Notes under the pieces: model-generated | What the model saw: only the letters and a program-made list of their open reading frames with translations | Database searches by the model: none | What the model was told of the DNA's origin: nothing | DNA from: Cohnella sp. CFH 77786 | Lineage (GTDB): Bacteria; Bacillota; Bacilli; Paenibacillales; Paenibacillaceae | Direction of reading: 5' to 3' | DNA length: 64,000 bases | Assembly (NCBI RefSeq): GCF_019400745.1 | Contig: NZ_WJIB01000001.1 | Coordinates: 248,001 to 312,000, forward strand | In this document: positions 16,772 through 24,801 of the stretch, in pieces | Numbering within the stretch: position 1 is the stretch's first letter | Layout of the letters: the number at the start of each line of letters is the position of its first letter | Made by a program: the position numbers and the translations under genes

Positions 16772-17209
16772 TTAATGGATGGTCGATTCCCGGTGCTCGT
16801 GCTCGGAAATGCCGCTGAGCGCTTGCCCCGCCTCCGACACGAAAATTTCCCTGACCGCCAGGTCGCCGATCGAGACGATGCCCCTTAGTTCGCCATTCTC
16901 CACGACGGGAAGACGGCGGATCTGCTTGGTTGCCATCAACGAAACCGCTTCGTCCACCGACAGGTTCGGGGAAACGGTCTGAACGTTGTCCGACATCACT
17001 TCCATGACGGAGGTGGAGCCGGAATGCTTCTCCGCGTATCCCCGAATGACGAGATCGCGGTCCGTGATGACGCCGATCAACCGGTTCCCTTCCACGACCG
17101 GAACGAACCCGATGTCGTGGTCCCGCATGGCGACCGCCGCTTCGTACAGATTGTCCTTCGGCGTGACCGTCACGCAGCCTTTCGTCATGACATCCGCAAT
17201 TTTGCGCAT
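16772..17209 (-). CDS. Two-CBS-domain protein
   Basis: A 145-residue cytoplasmic protein made of one CBS pair (Bateman module). The first CBS motif is DVMTKGCVTVTPKDNLYEAA with DHDIGFVPVVE and LIGVITDRDLVIRG; the second is VMSDNVQTVSPNLSVDEA with IRRLPVVE and LRGIVSIGDLAVRE. Such stand-alone modules usually bind adenine nucleotides or coenzymes and act as energy or stress sensors; the partner is not evident. The ATG has AAGGAGGG upstream. The M20 gene lies 57 nt upstream on the same strand and no terminator separates them, so they probably share a transcript. Confidence 0.9.
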   Translation of the reverse strand: MRKIADVMTKGCVTVTPKDNLYEAAVAMRDHDIGFVPVVEGNRLIGVITDRDLVIRGYAEKHSGSTSVMEVMSDNVQTVSPNLSVDEAVSLMATKQIRRLPVVENGELRGIVSIGDLAVREIFVSEAGQALSGISEHEHRESTIH

Positions 17210-17266
17210 GGTGTCCCTCCTTTCCGGTATAGCGTGACCGAAACGAAGCACTTCCATGCGGCTTGC

Positions 17267-18442
17267 TCATCTCCCGGAATCCGGCCGGGCCGAATCGTCC
17301 GCGACCGCCACGAGCAGCCGGGCGGCCAAGAGCATCGCCCGTTCGTCGATGTCGAACCGGGGATGGTGGTGCGGCGCGGAAGCGCCGTCTTCCCGCCCGG
17401 CTCCCACGAATACGAAGCATCCTGGAATTTCCTTTAAATAGTAAGAGAAATCTTCACCCGCCATGATGCGTTCGCTGACCGTCGTCCGGACTTCCGGCAG
17501 CGCTTCCGCCGAAACCGCCAGCACCCGGGCCGCTTCCGCTTCGTCATTGACGACCGGGGGATATCCCTCGATGTAATGGAACCGGTATTCCGTGCCGTGC
17601 ATTTCGCATACGTGCCGGACCACCTCTTCCAGCCGCCGCCGCACCAAGCTGCGGATTTCCGGCGTGAAGGTTCTCACGGTGCCGCTGAGCCGGCATCGTT
17701 CCGCGATGACGTTGTTCGCCGTACCCGCGTGCAGCTGTCCCACCGATACGACCGCCGATTCCAGCGGGTTTACGCTGCGGGAGACGATCGACTGCAGCGC
17801 GGTCACCAGCGCGGCCCCCGTCACGAGCGCGTCGGCGCTCTCATGGGGCAGCCCCGCGTGTCCGCCCCGGCCCGCGATTTCCACCTCGAACTCGTCCGGG
17901 CAAGCCATGAACGGTCCCGGCCTCGTCGTCACCGTGCCGTATGGAAGCAGCGACCACAAATGGATGCCGTAAATCGCCTCCGCCCCTTCCAGGGCGCCGT
18001 CCGCGATCATGCCCACGGCGCCGCCCGGCAGCGTCTCTTCCCCAGGCTGAAACAGGAACAATCGGGTGCCCGCCGTCTCTTCCTTGCGCAAGCTGTAATA
18101 ACGGGCGACCGCCAGCATCTCGGCCGTATGCGCGTCATGCCCGCAGGCGTGCATGACGCCGGGAACCGTCGAGGCGTATTCGCACGTCTTCTCGTCGGCA
18201 ATCGGGAGCGCGTCGATATCCGCCCGCAAGGCGATGCATCTGCCCGGCAAGCTTCCCGTCAGCCTCGCGACCACGCCCGTTCCGCCTACGCCTCTTTTCA
18301 CCTCGAGCCCCCACGACTCCAGCAGGTCCGCGATCATGCGGGACGTTTCGTACTCCTTGAAGGACAGCTCCGGATACCGATGCAAGTGACGGCGCCATGC
18401 CACCATGTCGGGATAAAGCGTCTGCAGGCTGACCTCCTTCAC
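17267..18442 (-). CDS. M20-family amidohydrolase
   Basis: A 391-residue zinc or manganese aminoacylase of the hippurate hydrolase/N-acyl-amino-acid deacetylase group. Metal and catalytic motifs: LRADIDALPI near residue 75, HACGHDAHTA near residue 100, QPGEE near residue 133, a dimerisation domain with GRGGHAGLPHESADAL, and MAGEDFSYYL plus HHHPRFDIDE near the C-terminus. The natural substrate cannot be named from sequence; N-acetyl-diaminopimelate or acyl-cysteine conjugates are options in this family. Start is GTG with GGAGG 10 nt upstream. Confidence 0.92.
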   Translation of the reverse strand: MKEVSLQTLYPDMVAWRRHLHRYPELSFKEYETSRMIADLLESWGLEVKRGVGGTGVVARLTGSLPGRCIALRADIDALPIADEKTCEYASTVPGVMHACGHDAHTAEMLAVARYYSLRKEETAGTRLFLFQPGEETLPGGAVGMIADGALEGAEAIYGIHLWSLLPYGTVTTRPGPFMACPDEFEVEIAGRGGHAGLPHESADALVTGAALVTALQSIVSRSVNPLESAVVSVGQLHAGTANNVIAERCRLSGTVRTFTPEIRSLVRRRLEEVVRHVCEMHGTEYRFHYIEGYPPVVNDEAEAARVLAVSAEALPEVRTTVSERIMAGEDFSYYLKEIPGCFVFVGAGREDGASAPHHHPRFDIDERAMLLAARLLVAVADDSARPDSGR

Positions 18443-18646
18443 GATTGGGGCGCCTCCTTCCTTCGGCCGATCTTCAAGATCGGACTCTATTCTGTTATTG
18501 TACCAGAATCCGGATTGACAGTCATCAACGCTTTAACGCTTTCCCCAAGTAAAAACGACTTCAATCGGAGGCGAACGGAGAAACTTATAGACCCGATGGA
18601 TGCAAAAAACTGTCAACGAACGTTCGAAGTTCGCCGTGCCCGAGGG

Positions 18647-18675
18647 TTGCAGAAGCCCGTCAAACCGTCTATGAT
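18647..18675 (+). promoter_or_regulatory. yugN-ftsW promoter
   Basis: TTGCAG (18647-18652), 17-bp spacer, TATGAT (18670-18675), 50 bp before the yugN ATG. Confidence 0.6.
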
Positions 18676-18725
18676 GAAGGATGATAACGAAGCTGTTTGG
18701 ACCTTCCAAAGGAGGAGCTTGAAAC

Positions 18726-19070
18726 ATGTTACTCGAAAATACGGGCTTAAACGGAATGCGCAGCGACCTGGCCCACCTGGACGAATCCAGCGAAAAACTC
18801 GGCTTTGTCCGCTGGCAATGGGAATACCGCCGCGCTACATATGATCTCAAACTGCATGACCGATCGGGCGGCGAGGACTACTACCTTCGAATCGCCACGC
18901 GCGCGGTGGGAGGCAAGCTGGAAAATCCGGACGCGATCCTGGAAGTGGAAGCCGTTTACATCGGACGCGCCACCTTCCCGCACGGATTGGATTACGAATC
19001 GCCGATCCCCCAGCCGATCCTGAACACCGCTACGCAGCGCGCCCAGGAATTGAAGAAGCTGCTGGCTTAA
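18726..19070 (+). CDS. yugN: YugN-like family protein
   Basis: A 114-residue protein similar to B. subtilis YugN: opening MLLENTGLNG, central LGFVRWQWEYRRATYDLKL and YYLRIATRAVGG, then a FPHGLDYE segment. Function unknown; no membrane helix. AAAGGAGGAG precedes the ATG. ftsW starts 20 nt downstream, so the two are likely co-transcribed. Confidence 0.85.
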   Translation: MLLENTGLNGMRSDLAHLDESSEKLGFVRWQWEYRRATYDLKLHDRSGGEDYYLRIATRAVGGKLENPDAILEVEAVYIGRATFPHGLDYESPIPQPILNTATQRAQELKKLLA

Positions 19071-19090
19071 CGTTTCCGGGGGACCTGAAT

Positions 19091-20272
19091 ATGAAAACGC
19101 CGGCCGCAGGCCATCGCGGCACGCCGGATTTTCTGCTGCTCATCCTGACGCTCCTGCTCGTGGGCTTCGGCCTTGTCATGGTGTTCAGCGCCAGCTCCAG
19201 CATGACCGTCGTCTCCGCCAAATTCGGATACGACGCGATGTATTTCACCAAAAAACAGCTTCTGTGGGCGGGCCTCGGGACGTTCTGCATGCTCGTGCTG
19301 ATGAACATCCCCTACGAGAAGTTCAAAAAGTGGTTCGCCCCGTTTCTCTTCTTGACGATCGGCATGCTGATCGTCGTCCTGTTCGTGGCGAAGAACGTGA
19401 ACGGAGCGAGAAGCTGGCTCGGCTTCGGCGGGTTCGGCATCCAACCGACGGAATTCGCCAAGCTGGCCGTCATTCTCTACCTGGCCGCCATTATCACGAA
19501 GAAGGACGAGAAATTCCGGGAATTCAAGCGCGGCCTGCTTCCGGTCATGATCGTGATCGGCTTTATCGCCTTCCTGATCATGCTCCAGCCCGACATGGGT
19601 TCCTGCATCATCCTTCTGCTCTGCGCTTCCGCGATCATCCTCGCCGGAGGTTCGAACCTGAAGCACGTGTTCCTGTCCGCGGGGGTGCTGTTCGGTCTCG
19701 TCGCGCTCGGGACAAGCCTCTATTTGCTTGCCAACCCGGGTTTCAACGGCGGATACCGCTGGGCCCGCTTCACGGCCTTCCTCAACCCGATGGCGGACGA
19801 GAAGGGTACCGGCTACCACCTGTACCAGTCGCTCGGAGCCTTCGGCCATGGCGGATTGACCGGAGCCGGTCTCGGGAACAGCGTGCAAAAGCTGTTCTAT
19901 CTTCCTTACGCCTACAACGACTTCATCTTTGCGGTCATCGCGGAAGAGCTCGGATTTATCGGCACCACGGTGTTCTTATTGTTTTACATGCTGTTTATCT
20001 GGAGAGCGCTCATCGTTGCGCTCAGATGCCCCGACGTATACGGCACGCTCGTCGGCATCGGCATCGTGTCCCTGATTTCGATCCAGGCTTTGATCAACAT
20101 GGGAGGCGTCAGCGGCGCCATTCCCGTGACCGGCGTTACGCTGCCCTTCATCAGCTACGGAGGCTCTTCCATGCTGGTGACCCTGTTCTCCATGGGAATC
20201 CTGCTTAGCATCTCCAGGGAGTACAACCGGATCGGCAAGGACAGGGAACGGCGCCCGGACGCCGGCGCTTGA
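19091..20272 (+). CDS. ftsW: SEDS-family protein FtsW/RodA/SpoVE type
   Basis: A polytopic membrane peptidoglycan polymerase of 393 residues with about ten helices. Diagnostic SEDS motifs: VMVFSASSSMTV near the start, NGARSWLGFGGFGIQPTEF, QPDMGSCIILLLC, YQSLGAFGHGGLTGAGLG, and the C-terminal GVTLPFISYGGSSML, which carries residues conserved for activity. Whether it is the division enzyme FtsW or the elongation or sporulation paralogue cannot be proven from sequence alone; the GTGYHLYQS loop and lone context fit FtsW. GGGGGA precedes the ATG. Confidence 0.9.
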   Translation: MKTPAAGHRGTPDFLLLILTLLLVGFGLVMVFSASSSMTVVSAKFGYDAMYFTKKQLLWAGLGTFCMLVLMNIPYEKFKKWFAPFLFLTIGMLIVVLFVAKNVNGARSWLGFGGFGIQPTEFAKLAVILYLAAIITKKDEKFREFKRGLLPVMIVIGFIAFLIMLQPDMGSCIILLLCASAIILAGGSNLKHVFLSAGVLFGLVALGTSLYLLANPGFNGGYRWARFTAFLNPMADEKGTGYHLYQSLGAFGHGGLTGAGLGNSVQKLFYLPYAYNDFIFAVIAEELGFIGTTVFLLFYMLFIWRALIVALRCPDVYGTLVGIGIVSLISIQALINMGGVSGAIPVTGVTLPFISYGGSSMLVTLFSMGILLSISREYNRIGKDRERRPDAGA

Positions 20273-20295
20273 TCGATACGCACCGCGAAATGGCA

Positions 20296-20337
20296 AAAAG
20301 GCCATCCCGTCTCGCTTCACCGCGGGGATGGCCTTTT
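20296..20337. terminator. Bidirectional terminator between ftsW and the Asp23 gene
   Basis: AAAAGGCCATCCC...GGGATGGCCTTTT, with A-run and T-run on opposite sides, between convergent genes. Confidence 0.92.
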
Positions 20338-20343
20338 CTCTGC

Positions 20344-20724
20344 TTATTTGACCCGGTGGGCTTCCTCGGGCTCTTCGTCCTTGAAAGCAACGCCTTCGAT
20401 CTTCACGTTCACTTCGACCACCCGCAGCCCGGTCATGTTCTCGACGGCTTCCCGGACGTTGTCCTGCAGCCGGCGGCCGACTTCGTGAATCGGAATCCCG
20501 TATTGGACCACGATCCGAAGATCGATCGCCGCCTCGAGCTGGCCGACCTCCACGGAAACGCCCTTCTGGGCGTTGCGGCCGCTGAGCCGTTTGGCCAGTC
20601 CTTCGGAAATGCCGCCGGACATCGCCGAAACGCCGGGCGTCTCGAGCGCCGCAAGCCCGGCAATGGTAGCGACGACGTCGTCGGATATGCGTATGAGTCC
20701 TTCCTGTTGCAGCTCTTCCGTCAT
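20344..20724 (-). CDS. Asp23/Gls24 family protein
   Basis: A 126-residue cytoplasmic protein of the alkaline-shock family. It opens EGLIRISDDVVATIAGLAAL and continues with ETPGVSAMSGG, VSVEVGQLEAAIDLRIVVQYG and the family end TGLRVVEVNVKIEGVAF. Family members decorate the membrane or take part in envelope stress responses; some (YqhY) influence fatty-acid synthesis. The chosen ATG has GGGAGAG about 10 nt upstream; an open extension to 20847 lacks support. The stop lies next to the shared terminator. Confidence 0.9.
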   Translation of the reverse strand: MTEELQQEGLIRISDDVVATIAGLAALETPGVSAMSGGISEGLAKRLSGRNAQKGVSVEVGQLEAAIDLRIVVQYGIPIHEVGRRLQDNVREAVENMTGLRVVEVNVKIEGVAFKDEEPEEAHRVK

Positions 20725-20928
20725 GGCGGCCACTCTCCCGAACCTTTGATGATTCCATTGTAATGGAAGAACCGCCCGGAAAGCAACCGATGGACGCTCC
20801 CTGGGACATGCCGTTCTGCGTTGCCGCCTGAAGGGCCGAGACCTCATTTACTTGCCCATCGCTTTTCGCTATAGTTAGTAACGACGGAAACGCTGTACCA
20901 TATTTCTCCACATTGAGGTGTACGGAAC

Positions 20929-21987
20929 TTGAAAAAGCTGTTCTTCCCGTTATTGATCGTCACATTCGCGCTCAGCGCGGCCGCCCATTACATGCATTGG
21001 GGCGCCGAAATCGAATTCGCCCTCTCGGCGGTCGCCATCGTATTCGTAGCCGGCTTCCTCGGCAAGGCGACCGAAGCGGTCGCCCACTATGCAGGCCAGC
21101 GCCTGGGCGGTTTCCTGAACGCCACGTTCGGCAACGCGGCCGAGCTGATTATCGCCATTTTCCTGATCAAGGAAGGGCTGTTCGATATCGTCAAAGCCAG
21201 CTTGACGGGCGCGATCATCGGCAACCTCCTGCTCGTCCTCGGCATCAGCGCGTTGGCGGGCGGGCTCAAATTCAAGGAACAGAGGTTCAACGTCCACCTG
21301 GCGGGCCAGAACGCCTCGCTGATGCTGCTCGGCGTCATCGCCCTCTTCATCCCGGCCGTCTTCGTGAAGACGGAGAGTTTTCCCGAAGCGGATACGCTCA
21401 CGTTGAGCGTTGTCGTGGCGGGCTTCCTGATCCTGGCCTATGTCGGATGGTTAATCTACTCAATGTTCACGCATAAAGACATGCTGGAAGACCATGTCGA
21501 AACGCAGGCGGACCATGGGGAAGAACCCGCATGGACCAGAGGCCGGTCGATTCTCTACCTCATTCTGGCGACGATCATGGTCGCCTTCGTGAGCGAATGG
21601 CTCGTCCATACGCTGGACGTATTCACCGCACGTTTCGGATTGTCCGAGCTGTTCGTCGGAGCGTTCGTCGTGGCGATTATCGGCAATGCGGCCGAGCATA
21701 GCGCCGCGGTTATGCTCGCGATGAAGAACAAAATGGGAGCGGCCGTCGAAATCGCCGTCGGCAGCAGCCTGCAGATCGCGCTGTTCGTCGCGCCCGTGCT
21801 CGTTTTCATCAGCCTTCTGTTCGAGCAACACATGAACCTGATTTTCACGACGATCGAACTCGCGGCGATCGGCGTCGCCGTGCTGATCGCCACCTCCATC
21901 TCGAGGGACGGCTCCACGACCTGGTACGAAGGCAAGCTGCTTCTGATCGTCTACGCCATTCTGGGCGTCGCCTTCTACTTCGTTTGA
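20929..21987 (+). CDS. Ca2+/H+ exchanger, CAX/ChaA type
   Basis: A membrane cation antiporter of 352 residues with two homologous halves, each bearing the family signature: GNAAELIIAIFLIKEG near residue 65 and GNAAEHSAAVMLA near residue 245. These Glu-containing helices form the ion site. A short acidic/His cytoplasmic loop (HVETQADHGEEP) separates the halves. Start is TTG with GAGGTG 8 nt upstream. With the Ca2+ ATPase at 3817-6633 the window encodes two calcium exporters of different energetics. Its terminator is shared with ylaN. Confidence 0.93.
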   Translation: MKKLFFPLLIVTFALSAAAHYMHWGAEIEFALSAVAIVFVAGFLGKATEAVAHYAGQRLGGFLNATFGNAAELIIAIFLIKEGLFDIVKASLTGAIIGNLLLVLGISALAGGLKFKEQRFNVHLAGQNASLMLLGVIALFIPAVFVKTESFPEADTLTLSVVVAGFLILAYVGWLIYSMFTHKDMLEDHVETQADHGEEPAWTRGRSILYLILATIMVAFVSEWLVHTLDVFTARFGLSELFVGAFVVAIIGNAAEHSAAVMLAMKNKMGAAVEIAVGSSLQIALFVAPVLVFISLLFEQHMNLIFTTIELAAIGVAVLIATSISRDGSTTWYEGKLLLIVYAILGVAFYFV

Positions 21988-21993
21988 TCTCCT

Positions 21994-22036
21994 ATAAAAA
22001 AAGAGCGGCTTCCCTCCGGAAGCTACTCTTTTTTTT
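21994..22036. terminator. Bidirectional terminator of the exchanger gene and ylaN
   Basis: AAAAAAGAG...GCTTCC-loop-GGAAGC...CTCTTTTTT between convergent genes. The ylaN stop codon (22023-22025) lies inside the right arm. Confidence 0.92.
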
Positions 22037-22319
22037 GGTCCAAAGCTTCGTATAGCAAAGCCAAATTACGCTCCAGTTGGCTGACCAGCAGCTTGCCGGC
22101 GCCTTCCTCCACCAGCCCCGCCCGCACCGCGAAGTCGACCGCACGCGAGAAACCGTACATCTGCGTATCGAGCACTTCCTCGTACAACGGGCATTGGCGG
22201 GTCGTCAAGTTCTCCATCTGGATGGCGATCAGCTTCTCGATTTTATCCGCGTCTTCCTGCAGCAGGCGGAGCGCCTTTTGCTTCAGGTTATCGATCGTAT
22301 CCGTTTCCAGCAGAGCCAT
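22023..22319 (-). CDS. ylaN: YlaN (DUF1507) family protein
   Basis: A 98-residue helical protein. It matches B. subtilis YlaN in the signature segment RQCPLYEEVLDTQMYG followed by FSRAVDFAVRAGLV. YlaN has been linked in Bacilli to iron homeostasis and Fur; that is family knowledge, not visible here. GGGGGAG lies 7 nt before the ATG. A promoter TTGTGC-17-TAATAT is at 22367-22395. The gene's last codons and stop are built into the shared terminator. Confidence 0.92.
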   Translation of the reverse strand: MALLETDTIDNLKQKALRLLQEDADKIEKLIAIQMENLTTRQCPLYEEVLDTQMYGFSRAVDFAVRAGLVEEGAGKLLVSQLERNLALLYEALDQKKE

Positions 22320-22366
22320 TTTCACTCCCCCTGTGCCCAAGCTCCCATTCATGCGCTATCCCTTTC

Positions 22367-22395
22367 ATATTAGACGAAATCCTGCCGAAGCACAA
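22367..22395 (-). promoter_or_regulatory. ylaN promoter
   Basis: Minus-strand TTGTGC (22390-22395), 17-bp spacer, TAATAT (22367-22372), about 48 bp before the ATG. Confidence 0.6.
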
Positions 22396-22452
22396 GGACG
22401 GGGCTACTTATGTTCGCCAAAAGCGACTCTGCCCCGCCCGGGTTCTCCCGCG

Positions 22453-22495
22453 GTGATTCAGAAAAGGATGGCGGATTTTATACTTTCTGAATCAC
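22453..22495 (-). repeat. Composite palindromic element, copy B
   Basis: GTGATTCAGAAA (22453-22464) and TTTCTGAATCAC (22484-22495), a perfect 12-bp inverted repeat around AGGATGGCGG and ATTTTATAC. Next to it, on the right, is the hairpin that terminates the HPr-like gene. See copies A, C and D. Confidence 0.9.
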
Positions 22496-22523
22496 AAATA
22501 AAGCCCCGTCGCAGGGACGGGGC
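22495..22523 (-). terminator. Terminator of the HPr-like gene
   Basis: GCCCCGTC-GCAGG-GACGGGGC; the minus-strand tail is TTTATTT. It abuts composite element B. Confidence 0.85.
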
Positions 22524-22540
22524 GCTCGGAATTCGATGAA

Positions 22541-22780
22541 TTAATCCACGACTTTCACGTTCAGGTTGTACTTGGCGAAAATTTCAGCCAAAGCGCTTTT
22601 GGCTTCTGCGGCGTCCGGGCCGTGAACGTGAAGCTCGTAGGAATGGCTGCCCACCAACGTGGTGAACAGTCCGAGAATGCTTTTGACGTCGATGTACTTG
22701 TTCTCGGCTTGAAGTACGATGGAAGAACGGAATTTGTTGGCGGTTTGGGACAATTCCACGATCGCCGCGTTGTTGGACAT
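22541..22780 (-). CDS. HPr-like protein lacking the PTS phosphorylation His
   Basis: A 79-residue protein that aligns with HPr/Crh from the first helix onward: QTANKF and DVKSILGLF match QTASKF and NLKSIMGVM of HPr. The first beta strand and the active loop (HARPA with His15) are missing; the aligned residues are Asn-Asn-Ala-Ala. The Ser of the HPr kinase site (Ser46 equivalent, in VKSILG) is kept. It cannot be a PTS phosphocarrier. A regulatory role through Ser phosphorylation, like Crh, is possible but unproven. GGAGG lies 8 nt before the ATG, so the short start is real. Single gene with its own terminator. Confidence 0.85.
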   Translation of the reverse strand: MSNNAAIVELSQTANKFRSSIVLQAENKYIDVKSILGLFTTLVGSHSYELHVHGPDAAEAKSALAEIFAKYNLNVKVVD

Positions 22781-22862
22781 CGGATTTACCTCCAGATTTA
22801 AGGTGTGACCTGCTAATTCCCATCATACCTTGCTTCCCGGAACGCTTGCAAGGGAAAAAACG

Positions 22863-23978
22863 TCATTTCAAGGCTTCCGGATTCAACCCCTCGAGCTCGG
22901 GCACCACGAACAGCCCGTCTTTGCGGATAAGCCGGCCGTCGAAATACACCTCTCCGCCGCCGTACTCGGGACGTTGGATCAGCACCAGATCCCAATGGAT
23001 GGAGGAACGGTTGCCATTGTCGGTTTCCTCGTAAGCCTGGCCCGGGGTAAAATGCAGGCTGCCGGCGATTTTCTCGTCGAACAGCGTGTCCTTCATCGGA
23101 TGCAGGATGTACGGATTGAAGCCGAGGCTGAACTCGCCGATGTAGCGCGCGCCTTCGTCCGAATCGAGCAGCGCGTTGATCCGCTCCGTGTCGTTGGCCT
23201 CTGCCTTGACGATTTTCCCGTTCTCGAACGTGAACCGGATGTTCTCGTACGTAAAGCCGTTATACACGCTCGGCGTATTGTATGAAAGCGTGCCGTTCAC
23301 GGAATCGCGGATCGGGCAGGAGAACACTTCGCCGTCCGGAATGTTGCGGTCTCCCTTGCATTTCTTCGCTCCGATCCCTTGGATGGAGAACGTCAAATCC
23401 GTGCCTGGTCCCGTGATCCGGACCTGGTCGGTGCGGGTCATGAGCTCCTCGAGCGGATCCATGGCGCGGTCCATCTTCGCGTAGTCCAGGTTGCACACGT
23501 CGAAATAGAAGTCCTCGAACGCTTCCGTCGACATGTTCGCCAGCTGGGCCATCGAATGGTTCGGATAACGCAGGACCACCCATTTCGTTTTCTTCACCCG
23601 TTGCTCGCTGTGGACCGGATGGCGGTAGATGCGGTCGTACAGCTTGTACAGATCCGAAGGAACGTCCGATAGCTCGTTCACGTTTTCGCCGGAACGGATG
23701 CCTATGTAGCCCTGCATCCTTTTCATCCGTTCCATGTCGTATGCGGCCCAAGTCTCGATCATTTCCGGGGTGGCATGGCGCAGCAGGCTCCGTTCGACGG
23801 AACGGTCCGTGATCTCGACATACGGACGCCCGCCGCGCTGCGCAATCTCCTCGATCACGCATTTGAGCAATTCCCTCTCGGGACCGATCATTTCCACCAA
23901 TACATTTTCTCCGGGCTGCACGTCGATGGAATAACCCACCAAATTGGCCGCCAGCTTCTGAAGACGCGGATCCCGCAT
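22863..23978 (-). CDS. M29-family metallo-aminopeptidase
   Basis: A 371-residue aminopeptidase of the AmpS/thermophilic M29 type. It has an N-terminal domain starting RLQKLAANLVGYSIDVQPGE, and a C-terminal metal domain with GEVFSCP, NGTLSYN, EGARYIGEFSLGFNP and GNRSSIHWDLV, where the Glu, His and Asp ligands of a two-metal centre sit. Slightly shorter than the ~410 residues typical of AmpS. Broad-specificity peptide degradation in the cytoplasm is expected. AAGGAGGAAG precedes the ATG. The lipoprotein gene ends 22 nt upstream, so read-through is likely. Confidence 0.92.
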   Translation of the reverse strand: MRDPRLQKLAANLVGYSIDVQPGENVLVEMIGPERELLKCVIEEIAQRGGRPYVEITDRSVERSLLRHATPEMIETWAAYDMERMKRMQGYIGIRSGENVNELSDVPSDLYKLYDRIYRHPVHSEQRVKKTKWVVLRYPNHSMAQLANMSTEAFEDFYFDVCNLDYAKMDRAMDPLEELMTRTDQVRITGPGTDLTFSIQGIGAKKCKGDRNIPDGEVFSCPIRDSVNGTLSYNTPSVYNGFTYENIRFTFENGKIVKAEANDTERINALLDSDEGARYIGEFSLGFNPYILHPMKDTLFDEKIAGSLHFTPGQAYEETDNGNRSSIHWDLVLIQRPEYGGGEVYFDGRLIRKDGLFVVPELEGLNPEALK

Positions 23979-24000
23979 CGCAGCTTCCTCCTTGAACGAT

Positions 24001-24774
24001 TTATGGGTTCAGGTAAGCATTCTTTTGCATTGTACCATTCCGTCCGGCCGAGAGGAAATCCGTGGCGGATACCCTCTCTTCCCGGTACGGGTTGCCGTCC
24101 CACGTATAGGCCAGCTCCGTTCGTTCGGTCATCCGGCGGGGAAACCACGTTTTGCGGTCCGCGGTCCACAGGACGACCGTTCGCACCTGCAAAGTATACA
24201 GGGCCGCTTCCAAATGTCGGTTTGCGCGGCTCAGCACTTGGTCCGCCCGTTTACGCTGCTCCGGCCGCAGGCCGCGGGCATCGGCGTCGGCTTTCAATTC
24301 CGCCATTTGGGCACGAAGCCCTTCGGCGATCTGACGTCTTGCCGTCTCCGGACCCACAGTCAGCCGCAGCCGAACGGTTCCGTCCGCTGCCGGCGGCCCG
24401 TCGTAAGCGGCGCTCGCGTTGCCGCTCTGGATCGCTTTCAGCAGCTGCATCGGGTGAAACGACGTTGGCCGCACCGTTGCCCCCCGTGCCCGCAGCAATT
24501 GCCCGCCCGTCCATTGGAGATCGAGGTTGCCGTGGCCGGTCACTTCTCCTTCGTACCGGGAATTGTCCGCGACCGCTCCGCTGGGATCGATGATCGACAC
24601 CTCGCCCGCGAAAGCGTAGCGGTCTCGGCCGGAAAGCGCCGAAGCCGAAAGCGCGAACGCCTTCTCCGCCGAAACCGTTTGCCCGGTGCAAGCAGGCATA
24701 ATTGAACATACGAATAGGATGGCGGCTGCCGATCCGACGGCACGCTTGCGCAGCAGGCTGTCCTTCCAGCGCAT
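24001..24774 (-). CDS. Putative lipoprotein of unknown function
   Basis: A 257-residue exported protein. The N-terminus is basic (MRWKDSLLRKRAVG), then hydrophobic, and ends in MPAC, a loose lipobox. The mature part starts with a repeated AFALSASALSGRD and has strand-rich text (FAGEVSIIDPSG, YEGEVTGHGNLDLQW), then a helix-rich middle and TELAYTWDGNPYREERV. The pattern of a half-barrel with fatty-ligand or envelope-sensing role is suggestive only. GGGGG lies 10 nt before the ATG. A three-way-junction RNA structure sits 28-102 nt upstream (24802-24876). Confidence 0.75.
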   Translation of the reverse strand: MRWKDSLLRKRAVGSAAAILFVCSIMPACTGQTVSAEKAFALSASALSGRDRYAFAGEVSIIDPSGAVADNSRYEGEVTGHGNLDLQWTGGQLLRARGATVRPTSFHPMQLLKAIQSGNASAAYDGPPAADGTVRLRLTVGPETARRQIAEGLRAQMAELKADADARGLRPEQRKRADQVLSRANRHLEAALYTLQVRTVVLWTADRKTWFPRRMTERTELAYTWDGNPYREERVSATDFLSAGRNGTMQKNAYLNP

Positions 24775-24801
24775 GGAAAAAAGCCCCCTTCTTGACAAAA
24801 T

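Noticed and set aside
18615..18640. LexA (SOS) box near CGAACGTTCGAAGTTCG upstream of yugN
   Set aside because: The Bacillus consensus needs GAAC-N4-GTTC; here the half-sites are 0 or 7 bases apart.
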